Made by a program: the position numbers and the translations under genes
Shown: piece after piece, positions 1 through 9,668 of the stretch
Layout of the letters: the number at the start of each line of letters is the position of its first letter
How positions within the stretch are numbered: position 1 is the first letter of the stretch
Notes under the pieces: generated by a model
Databases searched by the model: none
The model's input: only the letters and a program-made list of their open reading frames with translations
Told to the model about the DNA's origin: nothing
DNA from: Phymatolithon calcareum
Taxonomy: Eukaryota; Rhodophyta; Florideophyceae; Hapalidiales
DNA length: 64,000 nucleotides
Direction: 5' to 3'
NCBI GenBank assembly: GCA_977006965.1
Contig: OZ345366.1
Coordinates: 868,001-932,000 of the forward strand

Positions 1-888
1 GAGCCTAATTGTCTGCGGGCGGTGAGTTTGCACGACGAGTCAAGATCGCGCGATGACAATGGCAAGCACGCTTGTAGAGTGACAAAGTTGTACTTCATGA
101 GCCATGATGAACTGCATGACTACAAGCTTGACAACCGCTTCACCTGAATTCCTATTGCATCCCAATAGAATCCAGTCTTCTGGACGCCGCATCCCCAACA
201 TTACTACAGTATCGAAACAATTTTGAGAACGAGATCACAAGCTGAATATAGATGCATATTTTATTGCTCCGAACAACTCGTTCCCTATTTCGTAGCGTTG
301 GCATTCCAAACTACTCATTTCAAATACGTCGAAGATACAGAACTTGATTATAGAGAGGTGACCTCTGTGTCATCAAGGACCAGTCATCAATCTGGACTCT
401 ATTTTTCACATTTGGGGACACTGAAGAGGGTGTAGGACGGAAATAAAAGGTCAAGGATACTAGTAGTCCTGCTGGGCTGGTACGCACTGATATTGACGAC
501 CAAAAGCGCTAGAAAAATATAAGAAATTAATGATGCTTGGCGGTGTGTCATTGGTTTTATGCAATGTATGAGATACTTTACATGCAGTTGCGAGGCAGAG
601 GTGGCGTACCGAAGCGAAGACGGGTACTCCAGGACCCGTACTTTATCCAGCGGGACCTACCCGTCTACGTCTTGCGGTGTACCAGCACTGCAGCCACCCG
701 CCGACTACGCAGCTCGACTTTCGCCGCGAATTTTCGTACCGCCGAACGCACTTTGCATTCCGCTACTGTCGCGGGCCATTGTATCTGTCGAGCACTGAAC
801 TCACCGCGCGTTTCCGCCAACCCTTCAAAGCTGCCTGTCGCGCGCACCCCGTGCGGGCATCGCGCATGTTAACCACGCTTCTCCCGCC
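1..888. other. 5' intergenic region
   Basis: I see no gene here. The short open frames (longest about 110 codons) overlap one another in different frames and match no family I know. The last few hundred bases presumably hold the promoter and 5' UTR of the PP4R3 gene that starts at 889. I found no obvious TATA box. Confidence 0.5.
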
Positions 889-3800
889 ATGGCCGACCCA
901 ACGGCCCGAGGCGGTAAACGCGTCAAGTGGTATGTTTTGAACAGCAGCGGCAAGTGGGATGATCGTGGAACCGGTCACGTGCGCTGCAAAAACTCCGCGT
1001 CGGTTTTACAGATTCATTTTCAGCATGAAGATTCTTCCGGCTCTGGCATGGTTATCACGGTGCAAAACGACACGGACTATCATCTTCAGGGCAAGACTAT
1101 CATCTCGTGGACAGACAAATCCCCGGACCCGCAGGTATCCCTCGAAATGGCGCTTTCCTTTGCAGAACCCAGCGGCTGCAGCGAGGTTTGGGACCGTATC
1201 TGTCTCGCTCAAAGCCCCACAGCGACGGCGAACTCCACAAACTATGACGAATTTCTGAAATCCTCGTCTCGCACTGGCAGTTCAACGCGACCCGCACTGG
1301 TGAACAGCGATGAGGACCCGAAAGCTCCGAAAGTGCACGAGAATGCAGACTCGCACTGGTCGACTGGCGATGTGTCTGATGATGCTTTCACAGACAGCGC
1401 GAATATGATGATGCTTGCGGCTTCGGCATCTCCGTTTGTGGCTTCCTCGGCAGCGCAAGATGGGTTTTCAGCTAAGTTCGTAATGCCAACGCCGGATAAA
1501 GACGGCCTAAACGATCTTTTTCGCACACTGACTGATCCGACTTTAATTCAGAAGAATGCCTTGCGGGAACGAATCCTTGCTGAATTGTCTGCAGGGAATT
1601 ATGTTCCTCGTCTGTGTGCTCTGTTTTCGAGGAGTGAGAAAGAAGGAGATGTTGAAACCCTCTCCAAGCTCTATTCTATAATGCGGTCTATTTGCATGTT
1701 TGGGAATCATCCTGTAATTGAAGCTCTTGCAAACCAGGCCAATATCCTGGAAGTTGTTGGGTGTCTCGAGTATGACCCAGTGTCCATTGCTAACTTGAAT
1801 TATCCAGTGGCAAATGGGCAATTGCAAGAGACAAAATTCCTGAACGCTACTGTATGTGACGATACTGAAAGCAAAGAAATGGATACTACTACGACTACAA
1901 GCGAAGTTGAAAAGGCGGTGCCGAAAACAGACGCGGAAACTGACGGAGAAAATAGTGAAAGATATATCACTTCTGCAGCGGGGAGATCCAGTTCCGAAGG
2001 GCAAGGAAGTCCCCTCGCCAAAGACGAAAATTCGATATCGAAAGCAATTGAAGATTCGGGTTTCAGCGAGCAGACCGTATCTTCGTGTTTAAAACGGACT
2101 GAACAGGATCGAAATCCTCCGGACATTAACGTACAACACGAGGAGCGATCCGAGCACGGTTCCCCTAACTTATCAAACGCTAATCCACTTCAACAACCCG
2201 GAACCCCGCGTCCCAGTGGTCCTCATGCAAGCAGATCAAGTTCCGATGCGCCTCGGTGCCCTGGCACTCCTCGACCCAACGGTCCGCTTCGGCCCTTTGG
2301 ACCAGGTTCTGTAGTTCCAGAATTTCCAGGCACTCCTCAACCTGCCGTAATAGCCTCGAATTCTGCAGCCCCGATTATGTCTAGTACTCCTCGACCTGAT
2401 GTCTCCCCTATGGAAGATGCGAATGACGGTGAATTTCAACGAGCTACCCCACTCTCGTCATCTCCTGAAGTCTGTCAGATGCCTGGAACCCCTCGACCAG
2501 GTCTTTTAATTGACAAGGAAACAGGAAATTCTGAATTGCATAGCGCCTCCCGTCATGCTGCTCGGCCAGTCCAGAAATCACATTTCGTGGCGGATTCTCC
2601 TCCCGGTAACTCATCCGAATCTGAACCACTAGATTCACACTCTTCTCAATCAGTTACTGTGAAAGACGCTTCGAGGAACCCATCGAAAGATGAATTTCTG
2701 TCGAGCAACGGCATTGATAAGGCCTCTGAGTTGAATGATGCTCCTAAAATGTACCGGAAGTTTTGTCCTCTACGCAAGCACCGAGATTTCTTGGAAAGCA
2801 AAGTATCTTTCAAAGCGGTGGCAAAAATTTCGAATCCGGACGTTGTTACAAAAATCCATCAAAACTTTCAGGTCGCGTACGTCAAAGACGTCGTTCTTGG
2901 GAGAGCCATGGATGATTGCTATAATAACACTCTTGGCACGCTCGTGAGCTGCAACAATGTGGATATTTTGCTCTACTTTCTGAAGAACAGCGTGTCTATT
3001 CGAGATCTGTACCGAAAAGTCGAACGGCTCTTCAAGCTGCGCTCCAAGAAGCGAATCGCCAGTGAGAATATGGAGAGACCCAAATCTCCTAAAAGACCTC
3101 GTTTCTCGTCAAGTTCAAGCTCAAAAGAATCCAATGAATCTGCACGGAGCGTTCAACAGGTGCCCGGAGACGATGCATGTCCGATGGAAACGGACGATGC
3201 ATCAGGGGACAATATTGCTGTTCCCGAAAAGGGCAATAGTCATGCCTTACCGTCCGCTGTGATTGTTCAAGAAATATCTGATGCCATCAGTTTTTCCATC
3301 CAACTGTGCGAAGTATCAAGAAGTCAGGGAGCATTGAGGCCGCAGTTTTATGCCATGCTGCGCTCCTGCGGTGCTCTAGATGTATGCTTGCTTGCTCTCA
3401 AGGACAAACTAGCGTCGATTCGGCTTCTTGGCTCAAACTTTTTGTCTATTATTGCAATGCAAGATTATAGCGAGCTGCGAACCTACATTACCAACACCGT
3501 GAAATATGTGAATGACGACGCGGGTACAAGAAAATTTTGTCCACGAGTTCCTTCGATGAACACTGGTGGAATACACCTTAGGTCGGTGAGAACGCCGCTG
3601 GTTTCGCAATTACCAAAAACCCCATCGTCGTCCGTTGTCGGTACTTCGAAAAGTACGGAGGCCAGTGAAGTAGTCCAAATTTCTGCAGCCTCTTCGGTCG
3701 AAAATGTAACTCAAAACTGTTCGAGTAAGACAGTCGAATGTGAGCAAAGCAAATCGGTTTCTGTCGATCCGAGGCCAATGGAGCACAGCAGCCCTACCGT

Positions 3801-5664
3801 CTGCCCAAAATTGCCCGTCTCTGTCCCTGACAATCGAATTGGACTGAAATGTTCTGAATCAAACATTGAAGACAATACTAGAGCAGCGCAAGCTTGTACT
3901 GACGATAAGACTCGTTCCTGTGCACAGGAAACAATGCCTTCAAGACTTTCAGTGACCTCGTCAGTCGCTTCTGAAATATCCTCACGACAGGTAAAACAGA
4001 GCCGAGACGAGTTTTCGAATAGAAGGTCTGTTAACCAGGTGTCAAGTAATGTCAAATGCTTACCGCGATGCGAGGCTAATCGTATGTATCCGCTAATGGC
4101 AACAATTGTCGATGTTGTATGCAACGATGAGGAGATCGGAGTGGTTTTGCAACTTATCGATCTGCTGCGGGGCCTGCTCGATCCAACAACAATGCGGGTG
4201 GATGTAACCCGGGACATTTTTGTTGGCATTTTCTATTCCCACTTTGCAGATCGCCTTCTTGAACCGATTGTGCGGGCTGGGATACGAGGCAAGGACATGA
4301 GCGACAAGCGGAAGGCGGGCCAAGACGAAAACGTTCCGTATCTGTGCGACTTCTTGTCGTACTGTGTTGCCAACCACTCCTTTATCGTCAAGTATTTTGT
4401 TCTTTCGCAGGATGTTGGCGGTAAGGTGACAAAGCTCTTGCGGCACAGTAAGAAATATATCCGGCTTTCGGGACTCCGGTTTCTACGGACTTGCATCGCT
4501 ATGCGAGACAAAGCGTACGATGATTATCTCTTGCGCCATAACCTACTGCAACCTGTCATGGAAATGTACCGGGAAAATTCACACGGGGATAATCTCATTT
4601 CGTCAGCAGTGCTTGACCTTGTGGATTATCTGACGAGAGCGAGCCGAAAAGTTCTGCTTGAAGCGGTGGTGGAAAAGTTTTCGGATATTCTTGAACCTAG
4701 CAAAGTGCTTTGTTCGACGTTTGAGATGGCGAAGGCAGCATTGCGTAATACGAAAACAGATCGCGTAAATGGAAGTGGACCTCTTGCATCTGACACGTCT
4801 CTGATCAATGAGCTTGCTCTAGCTGCAGACGGGCGTTTGGAATTGAATGGCGTTGACCAGATGGTTTCAATTCTCACAAGCCAGGCCGATAACAATGTTC
4901 CGTTCGAACCTTCATCTGGGCGAATGAATATGTTTGGAAATGATCTGCGGTTGCCGACTATGGAGACTGGTGATGCTGGGTTTCCAGTGAGTGATGAGCT
5001 GTACTCTTCTTTTCCAGATCTTTTGGGCGAAAAAGATGCTACGGGTCCGCTGGCCATGGGGGCAAGCGACATGTGGCTTGAGAACAACACAGTGGAGCCT
5101 GGCCTGCACGAAAACCAGGGTCCATCTCCAACAAGAGAAGAACTCAGCGCGGACAGCGACAGTGTCCGAGAAAAGCATGATGATCCAGAGCAACGGAAGA
5201 GCGGTGATAAGCAAGTACCCAATCTTGAGGGGGCAGAGCAGGCCTCAACTCAAGTCGACACTAAAAGCGGTTCTTCAAAGTCCGTAGAAATGAACGGATA
5301 TGCACCAAGTCACCTCCGTGCACAAGAGCATAGCAGTCTCCAAGGCGTGCCGAACAAGCTAACTGTTCAAAGCCAAAAGGAACCAGTGTCTGCGAAAAAT
5401 CCTGGAGAGTGTTCTGAAACCGTGGAGCGTGGTGATTACGAAAGCACAAAGAGCGCTATCCAGAAACGCGACTTGGACAGCGTACCGAAGCGACCCCGAA
5501 TCCACAGTCCTCAAATTGACGTTGTGTCTGAAGAAGCCGTATCTGGTTGCGATGATGGCGCCTCTTCGCAACCTTTGCGGAGCATCAAGAGAGCGTCTCC
5601 AACCAGAAATGAGATGGCACCTGATGTCAAGAAAAGGCGTGAAGAAGACGTTGGGATATCATAG
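889..5664 (+). CDS. PP4R3: Protein phosphatase 4 regulatory subunit 3 (SMEK/PP4R3/Psy2)
   Basis: Regulatory and targeting subunit of the PP4 serine/threonine phosphatase, known in other eukaryotes for roles in DNA-damage recovery and signalling. The 1591-residue protein opens with the family's EVH1/PH-like domain (about residues 7-105, including VKWYVLNSSGKWDDRGTGHV). The SMK-1 armadillo-like domain starts near residue 204 (LNDLFRTLTDP) and runs to NILEVVGCLEYDP near 297. It is then interrupted by about 320 disordered residues and resumes near 620 with RKHRDFLESKVSFK and HQNFQVAYVKDVVL. Further Ser-rich insertions separate the helical blocks near 790-870 and 1064-1290. The C-terminus is acidic, with KRPR-type basic clusters. 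Animal and yeast homologues are about 800-1000 residues, so this one is greatly expanded. It is a single open exon starting at ATG 889. The family call is firm; the role of the insertions is unknown. Confidence 0.93.
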   Translation: MADPTARGGKRVKWYVLNSSGKWDDRGTGHVRCKNSASVLQIHFQHEDSSGSGMVITVQNDTDYHLQGKTIISWTDKSPDPQVSLEMALSFAEPSGCSEVWDRICLAQSPTATANSTNYDEFLKSSSRTGSSTRPALVNSDEDPKAPKVHENADSHWSTGDVSDDAFTDSANMMMLAASASPFVASSAAQDGFSAKFVMPTPDKDGLNDLFRTLTDPTLIQKNALRERILAELSAGNYVPRLCALFSRSEKEGDVETLSKLYSIMRSICMFGNHPVIEALANQANILEVVGCLEYDPVSIANLNYPVANGQLQETKFLNATVCDDTESKEMDTTTTTSEVEKAVPKTDAETDGENSERYITSAAGRSSSEGQGSPLAKDENSISKAIEDSGFSEQTVSSCLKRTEQDRNPPDINVQHEERSEHGSPNLSNANPLQQPGTPRPSGPHASRSSSDAPRCPGTPRPNGPLRPFGPGSVVPEFPGTPQPAVIASNSAAPIMSSTPRPDVSPMEDANDGEFQRATPLSSSPEVCQMPGTPRPGLLIDKETGNSELHSASRHAARPVQKSHFVADSPPGNSSESEPLDSHSSQSVTVKDASRNPSKDEFLSSNGIDKASELNDAPKMYRKFCPLRKHRDFLESKVSFKAVAKISNPDVVTKIHQNFQVAYVKDVVLGRAMDDCYNNTLGTLVSCNNVDILLYFLKNSVSIRDLYRKVERLFKLRSKKRIASENMERPKSPKRPRFSSSSSSKESNESARSVQQVPGDDACPMETDDASGDNIAVPEKGNSHALPSAVIVQEISDAISFSIQLCEVSRSQGALRPQFYAMLRSCGALDVCLLALKDKLASIRLLGSNFLSIIAMQDYSELRTYITNTVKYVNDDAGTRKFCPRVPSMNTGGIHLRSVRTPLVSQLPKTPSSSVVGTSKSTEASEVVQISAASSVENVTQNCSSKTVECEQSKSVSVDPRPMEHSSPTVCPKLPVSVPDNRIGLKCSESNIEDNTRAAQACTDDKTRSCAQETMPSRLSVTSSVASEISSRQVKQSRDEFSNRRSVNQVSSNVKCLPRCEANRMYPLMATIVDVVCNDEEIGVVLQLIDLLRGLLDPTTMRVDVTRDIFVGIFYSHFADRLLEPIVRAGIRGKDMSDKRKAGQDENVPYLCDFLSYCVANHSFIVKYFVLSQDVGGKVTKLLRHSKKYIRLSGLRFLRTCIAMRDKAYDDYLLRHNLLQPVMEMYRENSHGDNLISSAVLDLVDYLTRASRKVLLEAVVEKFSDILEPSKVLCSTFEMAKAALRNTKTDRVNGSGPLASDTSLINELALAADGRLELNGVDQMVSILTSQADNNVPFEPSSGRMNMFGNDLRLPTMETGDAGFPVSDELYSSFPDLLGEKDATGPLAMGASDMWLENNTVEPGLHENQGPSPTREELSADSDSVREKHDDPEQRKSGDKQVPNLEGAEQASTQVDTKSGSSKSVEMNGYAPSHLRAQEHSSLQGVPNKLTVQSQKEPVSAKNPGECSETVERGDYESTKSAIQKRDLDSVPKRPRIHSPQIDVVSEEAVSGCDDGASSQPLRSIKRASPTRNEMAPDVKKRREEDVGIS
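2190..2505 (+). repeat. GTPRP-type peptide repeats inside PP4R3
   Basis: Five irregularly spaced copies of a PGTPRP-like motif (variants GTPQP and STPRP) lie in the disordered insertion that splits the SMK domain. The DNA shows matching ggnactcctcgacc-type words. TP dipeptides are candidate proline-directed phosphorylation sites. Confidence 0.75.
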
Positions 5665-5942
5665 GTAATGGGACTGGGGCAATCGGTTAGAACCGAACCG
5701 ACACATCGAAGGAATTGAAATTTTGTAAAGCAGAATTATTATACAATCACTAAAACTATACAGTTTCTTGTACTTCGCAGAAGTAGTGGAGATCTGGGTC
5801 AGCAACGAACAAGGGCTGCAATACAGGAGTTCAGTCTTCCGTAGCAGCTCGAACTCGCGCGCCGCACGTGCTCGAAGCGGCTTGTTGAAACAATACTCTT
5901 GTATACGCAATGCAATGTACGGTAGAAGTGAAGCGGCGGACT

Positions 5943-5990
5943 TGTAGATCGTTTCCCAGCTGGCTGCAGCCAGCTGGGAAACGATCTACA
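5943..5990. repeat. Perfect 48-bp palindrome
   Basis: Both arms (5943-5966 and 5967-5990) are exact reverse complements with no loop. Each reads tgtagatcgtttcccagctg at its outer end and the centre is ggctgcagcc. It lies about 280 bp past the PP4R3 stop codon. It could extrude a cruciform or encode a long RNA hairpin. Confidence 0.95.
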
Positions 5991-7640
5991 GCCATGGCTG
6001 GAAAATTGACTGATTTTAAAAAATATACAGATTAGACTCTGCATAACGAGACACAGTTGCCCTGATGAAACACAAACTCAAAGACACACAATAATAAACA
6101 GAGTATCTCACAATGTGACATGTGGAATTCATGCTTAGACGAATTACATGGCTTCGCAATCAGCACTTGAAGGACTGTTCCTAATAACCAAGTTGGGATG
6201 ACAAACGGCTAGATCGACTACAATAGTGATGGAAATGCCAACTAGATGAGATGACGAATAGTTCTTCAGAGTTCCAACAGGCGATTTGAAGAGCTGATAT
6301 CAATTGGATTGAACCAAAGAGGCGAGAAAACACAGGGGGGACGGTGACTTTTCTCCGCATGTCATTCAATTATCAATGGTGTACAGGGCGAAGCAGTCAC
6401 TGGCATAAATATTGGACAGAGGGGCGATGTAAAGGGACATTCCCAAGAATCATAGCGTGTTTGGTTTCGGTTAGCACACTTTTAGAGTTCCTAACCGGGA
6501 TCAAGCATGCGACGCTAGACCAGGGGGTCACGTCTGACTACATACCGCCATTGTACTGGACGTGCATTAGGTATACCGCCTCCTACCTGTTCGCGTTTCG
6601 TTTTTTGCTTCTCTCAAAAGACTGCCAATGATGGATCCAGAACGGAAGGTGGCTGTCGCCCGTCGCATTTTCCGTTGGCTGAATGCGGTAAGCGCATTGT
6701 TCCTCTCGCACATGTACTCCGGAAAATCGTATCGCGATCCTCACTATGACCATAGTAGGCGATACGTCGGGCCCTAAGGGAATCATGTCTCTCGCGTATG
6801 CACGCGATGTTTTTCTCGCTTCGCTACTAGAACATACTCAGTTCCTTCCTCTGAGTAAAGGCAGTTGGGAGTTCTTCGAATTCCCGTGCGATTGCTTGGA
6901 TCACTCACACTCAAGCTCGCCTGTACGTCCCTTCAACTACGCGGAATTGGAGTTGTCCCAACCCTTCTTGACCACAACCTTTTCGCCGCACAAGCCAGTC
7001 GATAACAATCGCGCTCAAGGTCCCTTTATCCCTCTTCGTGCGCCTGTCTCAAGGTCGACGGCCCGGCAAAGGTCGCCGCCTGAGGACGACGCCGACATCT
7101 ACGAGCTAATTATGTTTGTCGTTCTATTGCTTTTGTCTGTTTATTTCTTTCCTCCGTTCAAGTCTCTCCCGCTCTTTTCTCTCCTGGTCTTCTCTGACCC
7201 TTGAGGCGTCGGTTCTTCTGAGCCTGGCGCTACAGGGGCCATCGTTCTCGTGTGTGCCACGATTGCCCATCGCTCATTTTGTAGTTGTGTCTATTGTCCT
7301 TGGAGCCCGTCTCGTACACCATGATTATTGGCGAAAAACTCTACGGAGATTCCATTCTTAGAAGTGTTTCCGTTTTCGCACCGCATCTTGTTGATCCACT
7401 CATTCCTTTCATGCAGCAACAGGGGAAGAACACTCTCCAGTACGATGCGTCACGTGAAGTTCAGCGATAGGAACCAGGTCCATGTATGAACGAGAAAGAA
7501 AACGATCGAGTGGCTTATGTATCTCCAGCATTCACTTTCTGGGACATCTCCCCGCGCAGAAACTGAGGGAAGCTGTGTCACGTGCGGGTGGGTGCAATAG
7601 AACACAGGAAGATATGTGATGGACATCGGATCTGACTAGC

Positions 7641-7720
7641 AGAACTGTAGATAAAGTGTAGTGTCGATAGAAAGGATCTCCGAGATCCCTTTTACCGACA
7701 CTACATTTGTTTACAGTTCT
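7641..7720. repeat. 80-bp imperfect inverted repeat
   Basis: The outer ends are agaactgta and its complement tacagttct. Inside, tgtagtgtcg pairs with cgacactaca, and aaggatctc pairs with gagatccct. The two arms of about 40 bp differ by a few substitutions and are almost loop-free. A foldback element or hairpin-RNA precursor is possible. Confidence 0.85.
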
Positions 7721-7858
7721 GTCAGTTTCTTCGTCTTTAGTCAAGGTCCAGACCTCCCTCTCCACGACAAAAGGGAACGCTCAGCTGCTCTCAGGCATTC
7801 TGGACTAGACCAGCTTTTCTGACGGTTTCACATATGACTACATTACCAACGCTAGCCG

Positions 7859-8058
7859 TCTAGATTATTTTAGAAGCAAGTTACCGATCTAGGACCGACA
7901 TTGCATTCAACTATGAGCTAGATTATTTCAGCAACAGGTTACTGACGCAGAACCGACATCGCATTCACCACTCAGTAATGTGCATAACCAGAGCATACGG
8001 TCTAGATTATTTTAGCAGCAAGCTGCCAACACAAGACCGACATCGCATGCACCACTCA
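7859..8058. repeat. Three diverged direct repeats of about 58 bp
   Basis: Copies begin near 7859, 7917 and 8001. Each starts with ctagattatttt or a close variant, followed by agcaagttac-like, ngaccgacatcgcatt-like and caccactca-like words. The first two copies abut; the third follows a spacer of about 25 bp. There are no reading frames in them. Confidence 0.85.
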
Positions 8059-8365
8059 ACCAAGTGTCGGGCGGTCTTATTTCAGCTGCCTATTGGCTGG
8101 TAATGGAACCAACATTGGACCCTCTTCGTTGAAACCGTCTGTTTGTATAGTTAATTTTCAGATACGATGGGAACATCACGTGAGATTGTTATCGACCGAG
8201 CACTGTCTTGTTCATCTCCCTGTCGGGTTTTGTGAGATCTTGATTGAACAGCTACAGATCCCCTAGTGCATAAATATTGCTATTGCCCGCTGTGTTCGAG
8301 CTATCGAAGCACGCAAAGCCAGCATTCTCGAAGTCAAACGGAATCACGCTTCAATAGTTTGAAGG

Positions 8366-8608
8366 ATGTCTATCTTCGTTAAGGACCACACCGTGATTCT
8401 TCTCGGGATCAATCGGATGACGAATGAGGACACTTTGAAGACTATTACGGTGACTGGAAGCGTTCCTAAGGCCGTTGGTTTCACTGTATACAAGGGGAAG
8501 CTGGCTGGGTTTGTCGAATTCGATTCCTCCATCATAGCGGACGCAGTTTCTCGGGTGTACGATGGAAAAGAAATTGACGGAAAGATGATCGCAACTGTTC
8601 TGATCTGA
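8366..8608 (+). CDS. Small RRM-like protein (80 aa)
   Basis: The 80-residue product looks like one RNA-recognition motif with little else. VILLGI near residues 11-16 fits the RNP2 strand. AGFVEFDSS near 48-56 fits RNP1. AVSRVYDGKEIDGKMIATVLI matches the second helix and final strand of an RRM. A cataaata word about 95 bp upstream could be a TATA box, and AATAAA at 8856-8861 could be the poly(A) signal, so transcription is plausible. The aromatic residues of a canonical RNP1 are only partly present. I have no specific orthologue. The alternative is a chance open frame, but the fold-like pattern argues against that. Confidence 0.6.
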   Translation: MSIFVKDHTVILLGINRMTNEDTLKTITVTGSVPKAVGFTVYKGKLAGFVEFDSSIIADAVSRVYDGKEIDGKMIATVLI

Positions 8609-9668
8609 TACGGAATCGTTAAAATGGTGGGTTTGATAGTATTCTGATTCCGTGTTCCTTGGGATTTCTTAGTTGAACTGACAATCTGATCACTTGAAAC
8701 ACGTTTCTCGTAGAGATTGGATGTAGTTTGTGCCACAGAAGAAGCAGCCCATGTGAGCGATCCGCTTTCGTTTAGATTTCAGGTATTTTAACAACGCAAA
8801 TTTTTATGGGCCTCACTATACCCGTGTGACTGTCTAACTGTTTGCGGAATGTGAGAATAAAAGCGTTCTTCGTCTTAAGCTTGCATGAGCAGAGAGGACC
8901 CATCATTTCTTCAACGACTAGAGTAGCTATATCAATGAATTCTTATGGTAAAAAGGGAAATTGAGCAAGACCTGGCGCCACGTACGGTAGGTCCAACTTC
9001 CGCGGGTGAAACACTCTGCTGTACAATCGCTCTCGTAATAGGTACGCCACAAGAATGAACTCATCAGCCTGCCATTCACTTAACCTCAGACATAGCATCG
9101 ACAGTTCATTCCTTAGATGATGTTCAGAAGCGGCCACTTTTTTGGGCGCCTGCTACCCGCTGCGCGACTGACACCTGAGAATCAAGAGTTCATCACGGTT
9201 TCTTCAAGGTCACAAAAAGAACCCGTCTGATGGAAGACAACTCTTATGCCCTGACAAGCCTTTTCTGGGAACGACATAAGCATTCCTGGGCAAAAGCTCT
9301 CGACCGTGACAGGGCAATTGAAAGTGCGTTTTCGTAGTTCTGGTTTCGGCTAGGTTTGCTTCGTTTTGGGAAATATTTCAAATGTTTTACACTCAAATTA
9401 GATCAATGATCAGTATGCCTTTGAAAAAATATTTGAAAAATTGGGTACAGATCTTACATCAGATTCCATCTGTGTGTGCTTGACTGTCGTGGACTCCCGC
9501 AAACTTGTGTGTGGGATAGTGGCGCACCGATTCTGCGAACACCGACGTACTCCGTTCTGTCACTAAATTCTGCCCGCATTTGAGCGCGAGAGCGCTGCTG
9601 AAGAAGAGCGACCGAGCCCCCTTCTCCACGTTTGGCAATTTGAATTGTCAACCTCAGTTGTATCGAAA
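8609..9668. other. Intergenic region
   Basis: Apart from the AATAAA at 8856 I see nothing specific. Short AT-rich words such as aaaaaatatttgaaaaattg occur near 9423. There is no credible gene. Confidence 0.5.
8856..8861 (+). terminator. AATAAA poly(A) signal candidate
   Basis: Canonical hexamer 248 bp past the stop codon of the small RRM-like gene. Confidence 0.4.

Larger units (their letters stand above)
5665..8365. other. Intergenic region between PP4R3 and the RRM-like gene
   Basis: This 2.7-kb spacer holds a perfect 48-bp palindrome (5943-5990), an 80-bp imperfect hairpin (7641-7720) and three diverged copies of a roughly 58-bp repeat (7859-8058). An open frame at 6746-7204 (152 codons, preceded by a 49-codon frame near 6628 with a GTAAGC donor-like word) resembles no family I know. 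I do not call it a gene. Confidence 0.6.

Noticed and set aside
1780-2748. Treating the PP4R3 insertion as a retained intron
   Set aside because: The stretch stays open for about 320 codons in frame and carries a structured repeat. All introns I could confirm here are 85-125 bp.
6746-7204. 152-codon frame as a gene
   Set aside because: It has no family resemblance and a Ser/Pro/Phe-rich composition. The end is a hydrophobic run from a T-rich stretch. A donor-like word nearby was not enough.
7859-8058. CRISPR-like array
   Set aside because: Only three diverged copies, no regular spacers, and a eukaryotic nuclear context.
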